The notes under the pieces: model-generated | The model's input: the letters and a program-made list of their open reading frames with translations, nothing else | What the model was told of the DNA's origin: nothing | The model's database searches: none | In this document: positions 9,741 through 17,449 of the stretch, one piece after another | Layout: every line of letters begins with the position of its first letter | Numbering within the stretch: position 1 is the first letter of the stretch | Translations under genes and position numbers: made by a program | Assembly (NCBI RefSeq): GCF_900021165.1 | Contig: NZ_FCOQ01000038.1 | Coordinates: forward strand, 161,998 to 202,288 | Direction: 5' to 3' | Length of the DNA: 40,291 nt | Source: Paenibacillus phocaeensis | GTDB taxonomy: Bacteria > Bacillota > Bacilli > Paenibacillales > Paenibacillaceae

Positions 9741-10108
9741 AGTATGATTTTTCGAATACATGTGGCCGGAATCACCTGGATTGGGCGCATTGTATTCGAT
9801 TTTCCATACACATTGCTCGATTTCAGCTGCAGCGGGCCCAATTCTGTATGATTTTTCGAATACACATCGCCGGAATCACCTGGAATCGGCGCATTATATT
9901 CGTTTTTTCATACACATTGCTCGATTCCAGCCGCAACGGGCCCAATTCTGTATGATTTTTCGAATACATATGGCCGGAATCCCCGGATTCGGCGCATTGT
10001 ATTCGATTTTTCATACACATTGCTCGATTTCAGCCGCAACGGGCCCAATTCTGTATGATTTTTCGAATACATGTTGCCGGAATCCCCGGAATCCCCCGAT
10101 AAGGCGCA
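9741..10108. repeat. 104-bp tandem repeat array with nested dyads
   Basis: The core TATGATTTTTCGAATACA recurs at 9743, 9847, 9951 and 10054, a period of 104, 104 and 103 bp: three full units and a partial fourth. Each full unit contains two 20-base arms, TGTATGA-T4-TCGAATACA and TGTATTCGA-T4-TCATACA, which are perfect inverted repeats of each other except for a T4/T4 internal loop (copy three is exact). Between the arms is a smaller GC-rich dyad (GCCG...CGGC). Each unit can thus form a hairpin or cruciform of about 70 bases. Both strands stay open in some frames, but the repeating peptides have no credible ribosome sites and are taken as non-coding. Confidence 0.9.
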
Positions 10109-10132
10109 TTGCCCAACGATCCGCGAGACGCG

Positions 10133-10843
10133 TCAACACCGCACGTATTTCCGCTTAAAGCCCAATTGTCCTCGATCCAGGGCTTTTTGAATATTTCCCG
10201 AAGCGTTCAGGAAGGTGCTCTTCTTGTTCTCCCGCTTCATCTCGACCGGACCGATCGCCTCGGCGGTTTCCACCGCCTGGACGTGGAGCGGCTTGTAAGA
10301 AACCGCGACGGTGTAAACAAAGTTGTTCATCGCGGACTTCGTTCGTTCGGGCGCATGATGGATCGAGTCCTTCACCGTTTCCAGCATGCCGGCGAGCTTG
10401 CCTTCGTCAAATTCGCTGTCCGGCCGGCTCCCCAATAGCCAGCAATAACAGCTCCAGCCCGCCGACATTCGGAGCTCGTCCCCGCTGGCGATCCACTTGT
10501 CGGCAACCTCTTGGGCGATGTCCGTCTCCGCCAGGGTGACGGCCACCACATAGTCCGACAGCATGTAGAAATAAGCCCCTTCGATCCAACGCTCGAAATC
10601 CGCATGCGTCATCGCTTTCGGATCGGCAATGATCCCCGCAAAGTACATGGCATCGTAATTCCCCGTCGCATACAGCTCTTCGGCTAAAGGCTGGTTGATC
10701 CGGATCTGCCGGAACAACGGCTTCATTTCCCCTGTCGCTACGCCAAACAGCGGTTCCCGCGCACCGTTTCCAAGATACATCTTCTTCAGCCGTTCTTTGC
10801 CGAGTGCCTCAAGCTCCTGCATTACCGTTTCCAGCTCCATCAT
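10133..10843 (-). CDS. DNA alkylation repair protein (AlkD-like HEAT-repeat family)
   Basis: A 236-residue all-helical protein resembling the AlkC/AlkD DNA alkylation repair family (HEAT-like repeats). Family-like stretches are GVATGEMKPLFRQIRINQPLAEELYATGNYDAM (beginning near residue 34), DFERWIEGAYFYMLSDYVVA and MSAGWSCYCWLLGSRPDSEFD. AlkD glycosylases release 3- and 7-alkylpurines without flipping the base; whether this member keeps the catalytic Asp cannot be settled by eye. Start codon ATG at 10843 follows GGGAG at six bases; a second ATG follows directly. It sits alone, its 3' end about 25 bases from the 104-bp array. Function by family resemblance only. Confidence 0.75.
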   Translation of the reverse strand: MMELETVMQELEALGKERLKKMYLGNGAREPLFGVATGEMKPLFRQIRINQPLAEELYATGNYDAMYFAGIIADPKAMTHADFERWIEGAYFYMLSDYVVAVTLAETDIAQEVADKWIASGDELRMSAGWSCYCWLLGSRPDSEFDEGKLAGMLETVKDSIHHAPERTKSAMNNFVYTVAVSYKPLHVQAVETAEAIGPVEMKRENKKSTFLNASGNIQKALDRGQLGFKRKYVRC

Positions 10844-10941
10844 AAGCCGCTCCCTTCATCCCGCTTGGTTTCTATCGTCTAGCTTACTACGTCTGAAGGG
10901 TTTGATTCAAATTCCAATCCGGTCAAGCCCCTGCCCGCCTT

Positions 10942-11802
10942 TCACTTGCTTCGTGCCAAGCGGAATCCTTGATCCGGACCAAAGCCGTTCGCTTCAAACT
11001 TGCCGCGAAACGCCACCTCGCTGCTGCTGATATCGCCGATCCAGCCGCCGCCTTTCACCACCCGAAACGCCCCGCGTTCCTGCTCCTGATTCACATCGTC
11101 CCCGTACCAGTCCCAGCACCATTCCCTCACATTGCCGGACATATCGTAAATCCCCAACTCGTTGGGCTTCTTGCCGCCGACGGGCTTAGGTTGACCATGA
11201 TTGCTTTCGATGATCGGCCAGTTCCAATCTCCTGTCAGATACTTATCCCCAACGTTCCGCCAATACCAAGCTACATCATCCGCGCGGGAGCTTCCGCTGT
11301 ATTTGTGGCTCTTGCTCTGTTGGCCGCCGCCAGCTGCATACTCCCACTCCGCCTCCGTTGGCAGACGGTACCCGTTCGCCTCCGGATTAATCGAGACAAG
11401 CCATTTCATTTGATCGTGTTCGCTTTGATTATTCGGGTCGATTTTACTCTGATCTATATTGTAAAAGGGCTCCAAACCCTCTTTTATGCTCCGCTGATTG
11501 CAATACGCAATGACGTCGTACCAGCTTACCATTTCCACCGGCAAATCGCTGCCTTGGAACTGGGATGGGTTGCTTCCCATCACTTCCACCCATTCCTTCT
11601 GGGTGACTTCATATTTTCCGATATAAAAATCAGCCAGCGTGATATTCGAGCCGTAGTAATTGGACAGGGTGTTCACTACACTCCCGCCTTGAACCAGCAC
11701 GAAGTGATCGTTCAGCCGCTCCGACTTCCCCGTAGCAACCTGCGAGCAGGCCGAGACCAGCAACAGCATGGGGATAAACAGTAACATGAATCGCTTCCTC
11801 AT
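10942..11802 (-). CDS. SUMF1/EgtB-fold lipoprotein (formylglycine-generating-enzyme-like)
   Basis: A 286-residue exported lipoprotein: basic start RKRF, hydrophobic stretch, lipobox LLVSAC. The body has the formylglycine-generating-enzyme (SUMF1) fold: FYIGKYEVTQKEWVEVMG, PVEMVSWYDVIAYCNQ, YRLPTEAEWEYAA, LGIYDMSGNVREWCWDWYG and RVVKGGGWI...GFRLARS. In true sulfatase-activating enzymes two Cys follow the GGSW motif; here that region reads GGGWIGDISSSEVAFRG without Cys, so oxidation of sulfatase Cys is unlikely. It may bind a ligand or partner, or do another reaction. The ATG at 11802 is chosen because AAAAGGAG precedes it. It is downstream of the xylanase gene in the same direction, with an 86-base gap. 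Confidence 0.85.
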   Translation of the reverse strand: MRKRFMLLFIPMLLLVSACSQVATGKSERLNDHFVLVQGGSVVNTLSNYYGSNITLADFYIGKYEVTQKEWVEVMGSNPSQFQGSDLPVEMVSWYDVIAYCNQRSIKEGLEPFYNIDQSKIDPNNQSEHDQMKWLVSINPEANGYRLPTEAEWEYAAGGGQQSKSHKYSGSSRADDVAWYWRNVGDKYLTGDWNWPIIESNHGQPKPVGGKKPNELGIYDMSGNVREWCWDWYGDDVNQEQERGAFRVVKGGGWIGDISSSEVAFRGKFEANGFGPDQGFRLARSK

Positions 11803-11888
11803 GGTTAGCTCTCCTTTTAATGAAGGATCAGTCGGGCCGCCGGCAGTGTACCGAACGGCCCCAGTCACAATGTTCAGCGATTAACCGA

Positions 11889-12521
11889 TTACCATACCGT
11901 TACGTTGGAGCTGCCGCTGCTTTGATAACCTTCCGTCGCCAGGACCTGGTAAGCCCAGCTGCTTCCCAAATTCATGCCTTTGCTCTTCCACGCGTTCACG
12001 TGATTGCTGAAGGTAATCGCGACATTGCTGCCGGTTGGTCTTTTCGATTGACGAACGCTCCAGAACTGTTGGAACGTTTGTGTGCCGTCGATCGAAGGCG
12101 CATTGTAGCGCATCGTCGTATAGATGTCGTAGGTACCTCCGTCACTATTCACCGAACCCTTATAGGTACCGGTCGGCCGGTACGTGCCCCAGCTGTCGAC
12201 GACATAATATTCGATCAGCGAGTTTCTTGTCCATCCGTAGAGCGTTAAATACCCATTCCCCGAAGGAGCCCATACGCCGGCATTATAATTGATCGTCCGA
12301 TTGGGAGAACCGACGGTCCAGCCTTTGCCAACTACGAAGTTGCCGGTATTGTACCAATTGACGCTGTAATTGCCTCCGGATCCGTTGACCGCATTCACCG
12401 TCCCGCCGCCATCCGTCCAATTTTGCCAATAATCCGTTGCTGCATTTGAGGTTGCCCCAAACAAACCGAAACTCATCGAAGCCGCCAGGAGTATTGTAAA
12501 CATTTTCTTTTTCAACTTCAT
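11889..12521 (-). CDS. xynA: Secreted endo-1,4-beta-xylanase, GH11
   Basis: A 210-residue secreted enzyme that cuts internal beta-1,4 bonds in xylan. A signal peptide (KLKKK, hydrophobic core, SNAA) precedes a mature enzyme starting ATDYWQNWTDGGG, nearly the same as Bacillus subtilis XynA. GH11 catalytic residues are present: nucleophile Glu104 in LIEYYVVDSWG and acid/base Glu197 in ATEGYQSSG. The thumb PSIDG is present, and the protein is one residue shorter just after it. No binding domain is attached. The ATG at 12521 has AGGAGG at about eight bases. The upstream region has a TATAAT and a cre-like site, suggesting glucose repression by CcpA. A possible partner in xylan use is the CE6-like esterase at 37.3-38.1 kb. 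Confidence 0.97.
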   Translation of the reverse strand: MKLKKKMFTILLAASMSFGLFGATSNAATDYWQNWTDGGGTVNAVNGSGGNYSVNWYNTGNFVVGKGWTVGSPNRTINYNAGVWAPSGNGYLTLYGWTRNSLIEYYVVDSWGTYRPTGTYKGSVNSDGGTYDIYTTMRYNAPSIDGTQTFQQFWSVRQSKRPTGSNVAITFSNHVNAWKSKGMNLGSSWAYQVLATEGYQSSGSSNVTVW

Positions 12522-12677
12522 GACCAATTCCTCCTCAGAACACTTTTTTTAGAATCGTCTTTCGTTTCTTCTCCCTGCTTCTGCTTCTTACCGAGATGCG
12601 ACTTTTGTTTTTGCGGGGCATCACCTACCCTGTGTCATAAACTAGAAACATTTAACTATCACCCCCTTTGTTAGAAA

Positions 12678-12700
12678 ATTATAGAAGGAAAGCGCATACA
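12678..12700 (-). promoter_or_regulatory. xynA promoter with overlapping cre-like site
   Basis: TATAAT on the minus strand at 12678-12683. Immediately upstream (12687-12700) is GGAAAGCGCATACA, read on the + strand, which differs from the cre consensus TGNAANCGNWNNCA at one base. The site fills the -35/-10 spacer, where bound CcpA would block RNA polymerase. Confidence 0.55.
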
Positions 12701-12762
12701 ATTCACTTCGCAAATTAAAGGATTTATCTTGTTTTTTTCATAGAATAATAGAATCATGAGGG

Positions 12763-12794
12763 AAAAAAATAAAAAACGACCCCAGCGGAGTCGT
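12763..12794 (-). terminator. Terminator of the symporter gene
   Basis: Read leftward: ACGAC-TCCGCTGGG-GTCGT followed by a T-rich tract (A-rich 12763-12775 on the + strand). It lies about 35 bases past the symporter stop codon. Confidence 0.8.
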
Positions 12795-12829
12795 CTGATT
12801 GGTTGGTATTCTTATGAGGGGGGCCGCCA

Positions 12830-14344
12830 TTACACCCCGGTATTCGCCTTGACGAGCACCTCGGCGTATTTCGCTTCATCTTTATCGCGGGACAGCAGGG
12901 TCCCGACAAATGCGGCGAGGAAGCCGAGCGGAATCGAGATAATGCCCGGATTCGTCATCGGGAAGAGCGCCGTTCCGGTCAGAATCGCCTTGCCCGGTTC
13001 CGGGTCCCATACGTTCGGACTTAAGGCTACGAGAAGGACCGTGCTGAACAAGCCGACCAGCATGCCGGAGATCGCCCCCGTGCGGTTGAATCTTCGCCAG
13101 AAGACGGTGAACAGGATGATCGGCAGGTTGGCACTTGCCGCGACGGCAAAAGCCAAGGAAACGAGGAAGGCCACATTCATCTTCTGGGCGAACAAGGCGA
13201 GCAGAATCGAGATGATGGATACACCGATTGAAGCCCAGCGAGCCATGCGCAGCTGCTCCCGTTCGGTCGCGTTGCCTCGGCGAACGATCTGTCCATAGAA
13301 GTCGTGCGCGAAGGCCGACGCGGCAGACAGAACGAGACCGGTGACGACGGCCAGGATCGTCGCGAACGCCACCGCCGAGATGAACGCAAACAGGAAGTCG
13401 CCGCCAAGCGCCTTGGCCAGCAGCGGAGCGGCCATATTGCCGGCCTTGTCAACGGCGGTGATCTCCCCGGTGCCCACAAACGCGGCGGCTCCAAATCCGA
13501 GGAAGATGGTCATGACGTAGAAGATGCCGATGATCCAGGTGGCGTAGACAACGGAGCTGCGGGCCGTACGAGCATCCTTGACCGTAAAGAAACGGGTTAA
13601 AATATGCGGCAGCCCGGCGGTGCCCAGTACCAGCGCCAAGTTAAGCGATATCGTCTCCAGCGGAACCTTGTACTTGTTGCCCGGGTTCAAGTAGTTTTCC
13701 ATCAAGGGCGTTGCCGTCTTCATCTGCTCGAACATGCCGGTCAAACTGAAATCAAACTTCGCGAAGACCATTACGGAAATGACGAAGGTGCCGCCCATCA
13801 ACAACACCGCTTTGGTGATCTGCACCCAACTCGTGGCGTGCATCCCGCCAAAGACGACATAGATGGTCATGAGCACTCCGACGATCAACACCGAGGTGAC
13901 GTAATCGAGCCCCAGCAAGAGCTTGATCAGCGCCCCCGCGCCAACGAGCTGCGCAATCATGTAGAAGATTGAGATCGCAATCGTATTCAGCGCCGCGAAG
14001 CCACGCACTTCCTTGTTCGCAAAGCGGGCGGCAATCATATCGGCGACCGTATATTTACCCAGGTTGCGGAGCGGCTCGGCGACGAGATACAGCACCACGA
14101 GGTAAGCGACGAGAAACCCGATGCTGTAGAAGAAGCCGTCGAAGCCAACCAAGGCAATCGACCCGGCGATGCCGAGAAACGACGCGGCCGACATATAGTC
14201 GCCGGCGATGGCGGTCCCGTTCTGCCAGCCCTTCAGCCCGCCGCCGGCGGTGTAGAATTCGCTGGTGTTGTTCGTTTTTTTCGCGGCAAAAAAAGTAATG
14301 ACCAACGTCAGCAACACAATCGCGCAAAATAAGGTGAACGCCAT
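12830..14344 (-). CDS. Sodium/solute symporter, acetate permease type (ActP/YwcA-like)
   Basis: A 504-residue membrane protein of the sodium:solute symporter family with about 13 hydrophobic segments. Family marks are FYTAGGGLKGWQNGTAIAGDYMSAASFLGI near the start, GKYTVADMIAARF and GTAGLPHILTRFFTVKDA. The LPHI-RFFTV block and the FYTAGG start are characteristic of the ActP branch, which takes up acetate, glycolate or pyruvate with cations. The gene begins five bases after the stop of a DUF485 protein, the same pairing as yjcH-actP in Escherichia coli and ywcB-ywcA in Bacillus. The ribosome site is modest (GGGGGCG). A cre-like site upstream of the pair suggests carbon catabolite control. Confidence 0.9.
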   Translation of the reverse strand: MAFTLFCAIVLLTLVITFFAAKKTNNTSEFYTAGGGLKGWQNGTAIAGDYMSAASFLGIAGSIALVGFDGFFYSIGFLVAYLVVLYLVAEPLRNLGKYTVADMIAARFANKEVRGFAALNTIAISIFYMIAQLVGAGALIKLLLGLDYVTSVLIVGVLMTIYVVFGGMHATSWVQITKAVLLMGGTFVISVMVFAKFDFSLTGMFEQMKTATPLMENYLNPGNKYKVPLETISLNLALVLGTAGLPHILTRFFTVKDARTARSSVVYATWIIGIFYVMTIFLGFGAAAFVGTGEITAVDKAGNMAAPLLAKALGGDFLFAFISAVAFATILAVVTGLVLSAASAFAHDFYGQIVRRGNATEREQLRMARWASIGVSIISILLALFAQKMNVAFLVSLAFAVAASANLPIILFTVFWRRFNRTGAISGMLVGLFSTVLLVALSPNVWDPEPGKAILTGTALFPMTNPGIISIPLGFLAAFVGTLLSRDKDEAKYAEVLVKANTGV

Positions 14345-14349
14345 GATCG

Positions 14350-14691
14350 TTACGCCCCCATTTCCCGTCGAATTTCATCGACCAAGCGGTCAAACCGTCT
14401 CGCCACACGCGAGTACAGGATGCAGAGCGCCCATGTCATGACAAATTGGGCAAACGCAAACACCCATGCCCAGGAAATCGGGCCGATCGCCGGCCGATTC
14501 AGCACCTCCGAATACGAAGTCATGATCGGAAGCGCAAAGTAAAACAGCAGAAAAAACACGGTCGACGGGATAATGAACCTTTTCTTGTGAGAGATCAACG
14601 TCTTGAACTTGGCGGAATGCCACACCTCGGTGTAGCTCCTCCCTTTCGCAGCCTTCACCGTTTTTGCACCTTTCGCGGCTTTCGCACCCAT
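14350..14691 (-). CDS. DUF485 membrane protein (YjcH/YwcB-like)
   Basis: A 113-residue protein with a Lys/Ala-rich cytoplasmic start (GAKAAKGAKTVKAAKG) that is longer than usual, then the DUF485 core: FKTLISHKKRFIIPSTVFFL, a first membrane helix, a loop, and a second helix ending ILYSRVARRFDRLVDEIRRE. DUF485 proteins are almost always encoded beside ActP-type symporters, as here, and probably assist the permease; the mechanism is unknown. The ATG at 14691 follows GGAGGGTG. It is the first gene of the two-gene operon. Confidence 0.9.
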   Translation of the reverse strand: MGAKAAKGAKTVKAAKGRSYTEVWHSAKFKTLISHKKRFIIPSTVFFLLFYFALPIMTSYSEVLNRPAIGPISWAWVFAFAQFVMTWALCILYSRVARRFDRLVDEIRREMGA

Positions 14692-14734
14692 ACTTCACCC
14701 TCCAAATGATGAACTTTGAAGATCACCCAATATA

Positions 14735-14749
14735 TGTAAGCGCTTCGCA
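14735..14749. promoter_or_regulatory. cre-like site upstream of the DUF485-symporter operon
   Basis: TGTAAGCGCTTCGCA has the palindromic AAGCGCTT core of CcpA sites, with two mismatches to the full consensus in either orientation. It lies about 45 bases before the first start codon, close downstream of a TAAAAT -10-like box, a position suited to repression. Confidence 0.4.
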
Positions 14750-14836
14750 TTCATTTTATGCAGGGGCTGGCTTGCAAATGTTCAAATTTTAACTTTTGTT
14801 CTCCCGTTCGTATCGCTTATCCCGCTTGGGCAAAAA

Positions 14837-14866
14837 GAAAACACCTGAGGCAACTCAGGTGTTTTC
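14837..14866 (-). terminator. Terminator of the NSS transporter gene
   Basis: Perfect 13-bp inverted repeat GAAAACACCTGAG / CTCAGGTGTTTTC with a 4-base loop, just past the stop codon at 14873. The T-rich flank in the leftward direction fits an intrinsic terminator. Confidence 0.88.
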
Positions 14867-14872
14867 TCGTTC

Positions 14873-16222
14873 TTAAAACTTGATGACCCCAGTAGTGTGC
14901 AGAAGCACGAGCACGACAAGTACCGGAGCGATATACCGTACCATAAACAGCCAGATCCGGAACCATCCGGACTTGAGGCCCGCGGCATCCGCGGCATTCT
15001 TCCAGAAGTATCCCGCAAAGACGGTAGTAATCAGGCCGCCCAGCGGCAGCAAAATATTCGAGGTGATGAAATCGAGCCAGTCGAAGAAGTTCTTTCCGCC
15101 CATATCCGTGAATGCCGGTACGACACCAAAGGACAAGACCGAAGGCAACCCGACCAACAGGACCAGTACGCTGACGATCGTCACGGATGTTCCGCGGCCC
15201 CATCCCCAGCGGTCCATGACGTAGGAGACCGGAACTTCCAGCAACGAAACCGCGGAGGTCAAAGCCGCTATCGCCAGCAGAATGAAGAATAACCCGCCGA
15301 AGAACGCCCCGAACGGCATCGCCGAGAACGCGGCAGGAAGCGCGATGAAAACCAGAGACGGTCCCGCATCCGGCTCCAACCCGAACGAAGCGGTTGTCGG
15401 GAAGATGATAAGCCCCGCGATAAACGCATAGATCAGGTCCCCTGCCCCGATGGCCAGGGTAGCCGTGCCAAGGGATTGGCGCTTGTCCACATAAGCACCG
15501 TAGGTCAGCAAAATCCCCATCCCCAGCGACAGCGAGAAAAAGGCATGTCCCAAGGCAACCAAGGCCGCTTCCGGACTGAGTTTCGAGAAATCGGGTTGAA
15601 GGAAGAAGGATACGCCCGCTCCGGCACCAGGTAGTGTTAAAGCCCGAATCATCAAAATGATCAGCAGAACAACCAGCCCCGGTATCAGCACCTTGTTGAA
15701 CTTCTCGATGCCGCCGGAGATCCCTTTCCCCACCACGAGGCCGGTAATCAGCACGGCGACCGCTTGCCATACGAGCGGCAGGTAGCCTTGGGTAAACGTG
15801 GCGAATTGCCCGCTGTAGTCGGAATTGGCATACAGATCTCCACCGAAGGACTGTACAGCATAGTGCAGCGTCCAACCGGCGACGATGACATAGAAGCTCA
15901 GGATTAGAAAAGGTGCGATCACTTGCAGCAACCCGAGGCGGCCAAATACTTTTGGCCCGCCGGCCTTCACAAAGGACGTCGACGCACTGCCTCGGCCCGC
16001 CCGCCCAATGGCCAACTCCGCTAACAGCAGAGGCAATCCGATCAGGATTAAACAGATGATGAATAGCAGGAAGAAAGCAGCCCCGCCGTGTTCCCCCGTA
16101 ATATATGGGAACTTCCACATATTCCCCAGTCCCACGGAACTGCCGATGGCGGCCAAGATAAAACCGGCAGAAGAAAACCTTTCATTCCGGCCTTGGCCCA
16201 GATTATTTTGCGTTGTTTTCAT
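14873..16222 (-). CDS. Sodium-dependent transporter, NSS family (LeuT fold)
   Basis: A 449-residue membrane protein with about 11 helices. The first helix shows the NSS sodium/substrate site AAIGSSVGLGNMWKFPY (about 24-40), followed by GGAAFFLLFIICLILIGLPLLLAE, both family hallmarks. HAFFSLSLGMGILLTYGAY matches the unwound helix 6 region. NSS proteins import amino acids or amines with sodium; bacterial members of this length usually carry 11 helices, like MhsT or TnaT. The substrate is not evident. The ATG at 16222 follows GGGGGATCAAC. It lies downstream of the response regulator gene in the same direction with a 96-base gap that holds an AT-rich hairpin. Confidence 0.92.
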   Translation of the reverse strand: MKTTQNNLGQGRNERFSSAGFILAAIGSSVGLGNMWKFPYITGEHGGAAFFLLFIICLILIGLPLLLAELAIGRAGRGSASTSFVKAGGPKVFGRLGLLQVIAPFLILSFYVIVAGWTLHYAVQSFGGDLYANSDYSGQFATFTQGYLPLVWQAVAVLITGLVVGKGISGGIEKFNKVLIPGLVVLLIILMIRALTLPGAGAGVSFFLQPDFSKLSPEAALVALGHAFFSLSLGMGILLTYGAYVDKRQSLGTATLAIGAGDLIYAFIAGLIIFPTTASFGLEPDAGPSLVFIALPAAFSAMPFGAFFGGLFFILLAIAALTSAVSLLEVPVSYVMDRWGWGRGTSVTIVSVLVLLVGLPSVLSFGVVPAFTDMGGKNFFDWLDFITSNILLPLGGLITTVFAGYFWKNAADAAGLKSGWFRIWLFMVRYIAPVLVVLVLLHTTGVIKF

Positions 16223-16263
16223 GTTGATCCCCCAGTTTTTTTATACATCTTATTATTATAAAT

Positions 16264-16294
16264 AAAATGTCAGCAAATAGGGATATGACATTTT
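16264..16294. other. AT-rich dyad between regulator and NSS genes
   Basis: AAAATGTCA (16264-16272) and TGACATTTT (16286-16294) are exact inverted 9-mers. Leftward, the second arm is followed by TTATTTAT, so it may be a weak terminator for the response regulator or an operator of the transporter gene; the sequence does not decide. Confidence 0.5.
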
Positions 16295-16318
16295 TCACCA
16301 ACAAAATGAACACCGCAT

Positions 16319-17431
16319 TTAACGCAGGTGCTCAGCCAAGCGTCTTAAGGCTTCAGGAGGGACGGTGTCCAGCTCTTCCCTGAAAACTTTTTTCACTTTC
16401 TCATAGTGCATGAGGAACGAGGTCTTATCTTGAAGCTCCTGATAAATTCGCAAGAGCATCTCATGGGCTTCTTCATCCACCGGATCGTAAAAGATCAGGG
16501 AATGCAGAACTTCGGATGCCTGCTGATATCGGTTTCTTTCCAGATTCCATCGGGCTGATCTTTTGGAGGCTGCGGCAAAGTACCGGAACATTCTTTCCCG
16601 CTCCTCCTCGCACCAAGGATAATCCCTATTGGCAAAAAGCGGGCCTTTATAGAGAGCCAGCGCCTTCATTAAAGCTTCGGGGTTCCCTTGATCGGCGTTC
16701 AATGCCTCGGCAACGGCTTGTTCAAACCGGATATAATCGCAGGATTCGTCACATTCCATCCGATAGTATCCTTTTAGAGAAGAGATACGGACTTGAATCC
16801 CTCCCTCGTGCAGGGTTTTCTTCATTCGATGCATGGTCACATGCAATTTATGCTTCACGTTCTCCGGGGAGAGAATGTCCGGCCAAAGGCGATCGCAAAT
16901 CGTCCATTTGGAAATCGTAGTATTCCGGTGTAACAGCATATAAGCGAAGAGCTCTTCGGCTTTGGCGGTCGGAAAACGAATGGGGCTTCGCTGTTCCTTG
17001 AAAATTTCAAACCCCCCAAAGCAAACGATCCCGGATTTAGAACGGACTTCCGGCTCAGGAGTACGCCGCTCCCTCCGTTTCCATATCCGATCAAGGGTAC
17101 GATGCAGCCTATCCAAGTCTACCGGCTTCAGCAAGTAATCCACCGCATTGACCCGGAAGGCCTCCAACGCATACTGCTGATAGGCTGTAACAAATACGAT
17201 ATCGATGTCATCATGAAGCTCCCTGAGGCGGGCAGCCATCTCCAGCCCATTCATTTCAGGCATTTCAATATCCAGAAAAACGAGATCCGGCATTAGATGC
17301 TTCACCTCATTCAGCAGCTCCGTAGGGTCGGTGTAAGCACCGACAACCTGCACATCGTTCCGGTCCCCGATGTATTGGCCAAGCACCCTCAATGCCGGTT
17401 TTTCGTCATCCAGCAATACTACTTTTAGCAT
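16319..17431 (-). CDS. Response regulator with winged helix and BTAD domain (SARP-like)
   Basis: A 370-residue regulator in three parts. Residues 1-120 are a receiver domain with acidic pocket DDE, phospho-acceptor Asp54 in VFLDIEMPEMNG and the TAYQQYALEAF...LLKPVD end. Residues about 135-215 form an OmpR-like winged helix (FPTAKAEELFAYMLLHRN...KHKLHVTMHRMKKTL). The rest is a helical bacterial transcriptional activation domain (FEQAVAEAL ... DEEAHEMLLRIYQELQDK). It is the partner of the hybrid kinase encoded immediately upstream, 18 bases away. The ATG at 17431 is chosen; an in-frame GTG at 17443 is a possible alternative start, only 6 bases after the kinase stop. Targets are unknown; the adjacent NSS transporter is one candidate. 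Confidence 0.88.
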   Translation of the reverse strand: MLKVVLLDDEKPALRVLGQYIGDRNDVQVVGAYTDPTELLNEVKHLMPDLVFLDIEMPEMNGLEMAARLRELHDDIDIVFVTAYQQYALEAFRVNAVDYLLKPVDLDRLHRTLDRIWKRRERRTPEPEVRSKSGIVCFGGFEIFKEQRSPIRFPTAKAEELFAYMLLHRNTTISKWTICDRLWPDILSPENVKHKLHVTMHRMKKTLHEGGIQVRISSLKGYYRMECDESCDYIRFEQAVAEALNADQGNPEALMKALALYKGPLFANRDYPWCEEERERMFRYFAAASKRSARWNLERNRYQQASEVLHSLIFYDPVDEEAHEMLLRIYQELQDKTSFLMHYEKVKKVFREELDTVPPEALRRLAEHLR

Positions 17432-17449
17432 CGCGCATCCCACACCCCA

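Noticed and set aside
9741..10108. CRISPR array
   Set aside because: The unit repeats as a whole at 104 bp with no unique spacers, and no cas genes are present.
9542..10158. Several open frames on both strands through the 104-bp array, giving repeating peptides
   Set aside because: The peptides repeat only because the DNA does, they have no good ribosome sites, and the dyads explain the sequence better as non-coding.
14817..16118. A 433-codon frame overlapping the NSS transporter on the same strand
   Set aside because: It is a shifted frame of the transporter gene, rich in Arg/Cys/Gly and without family features.
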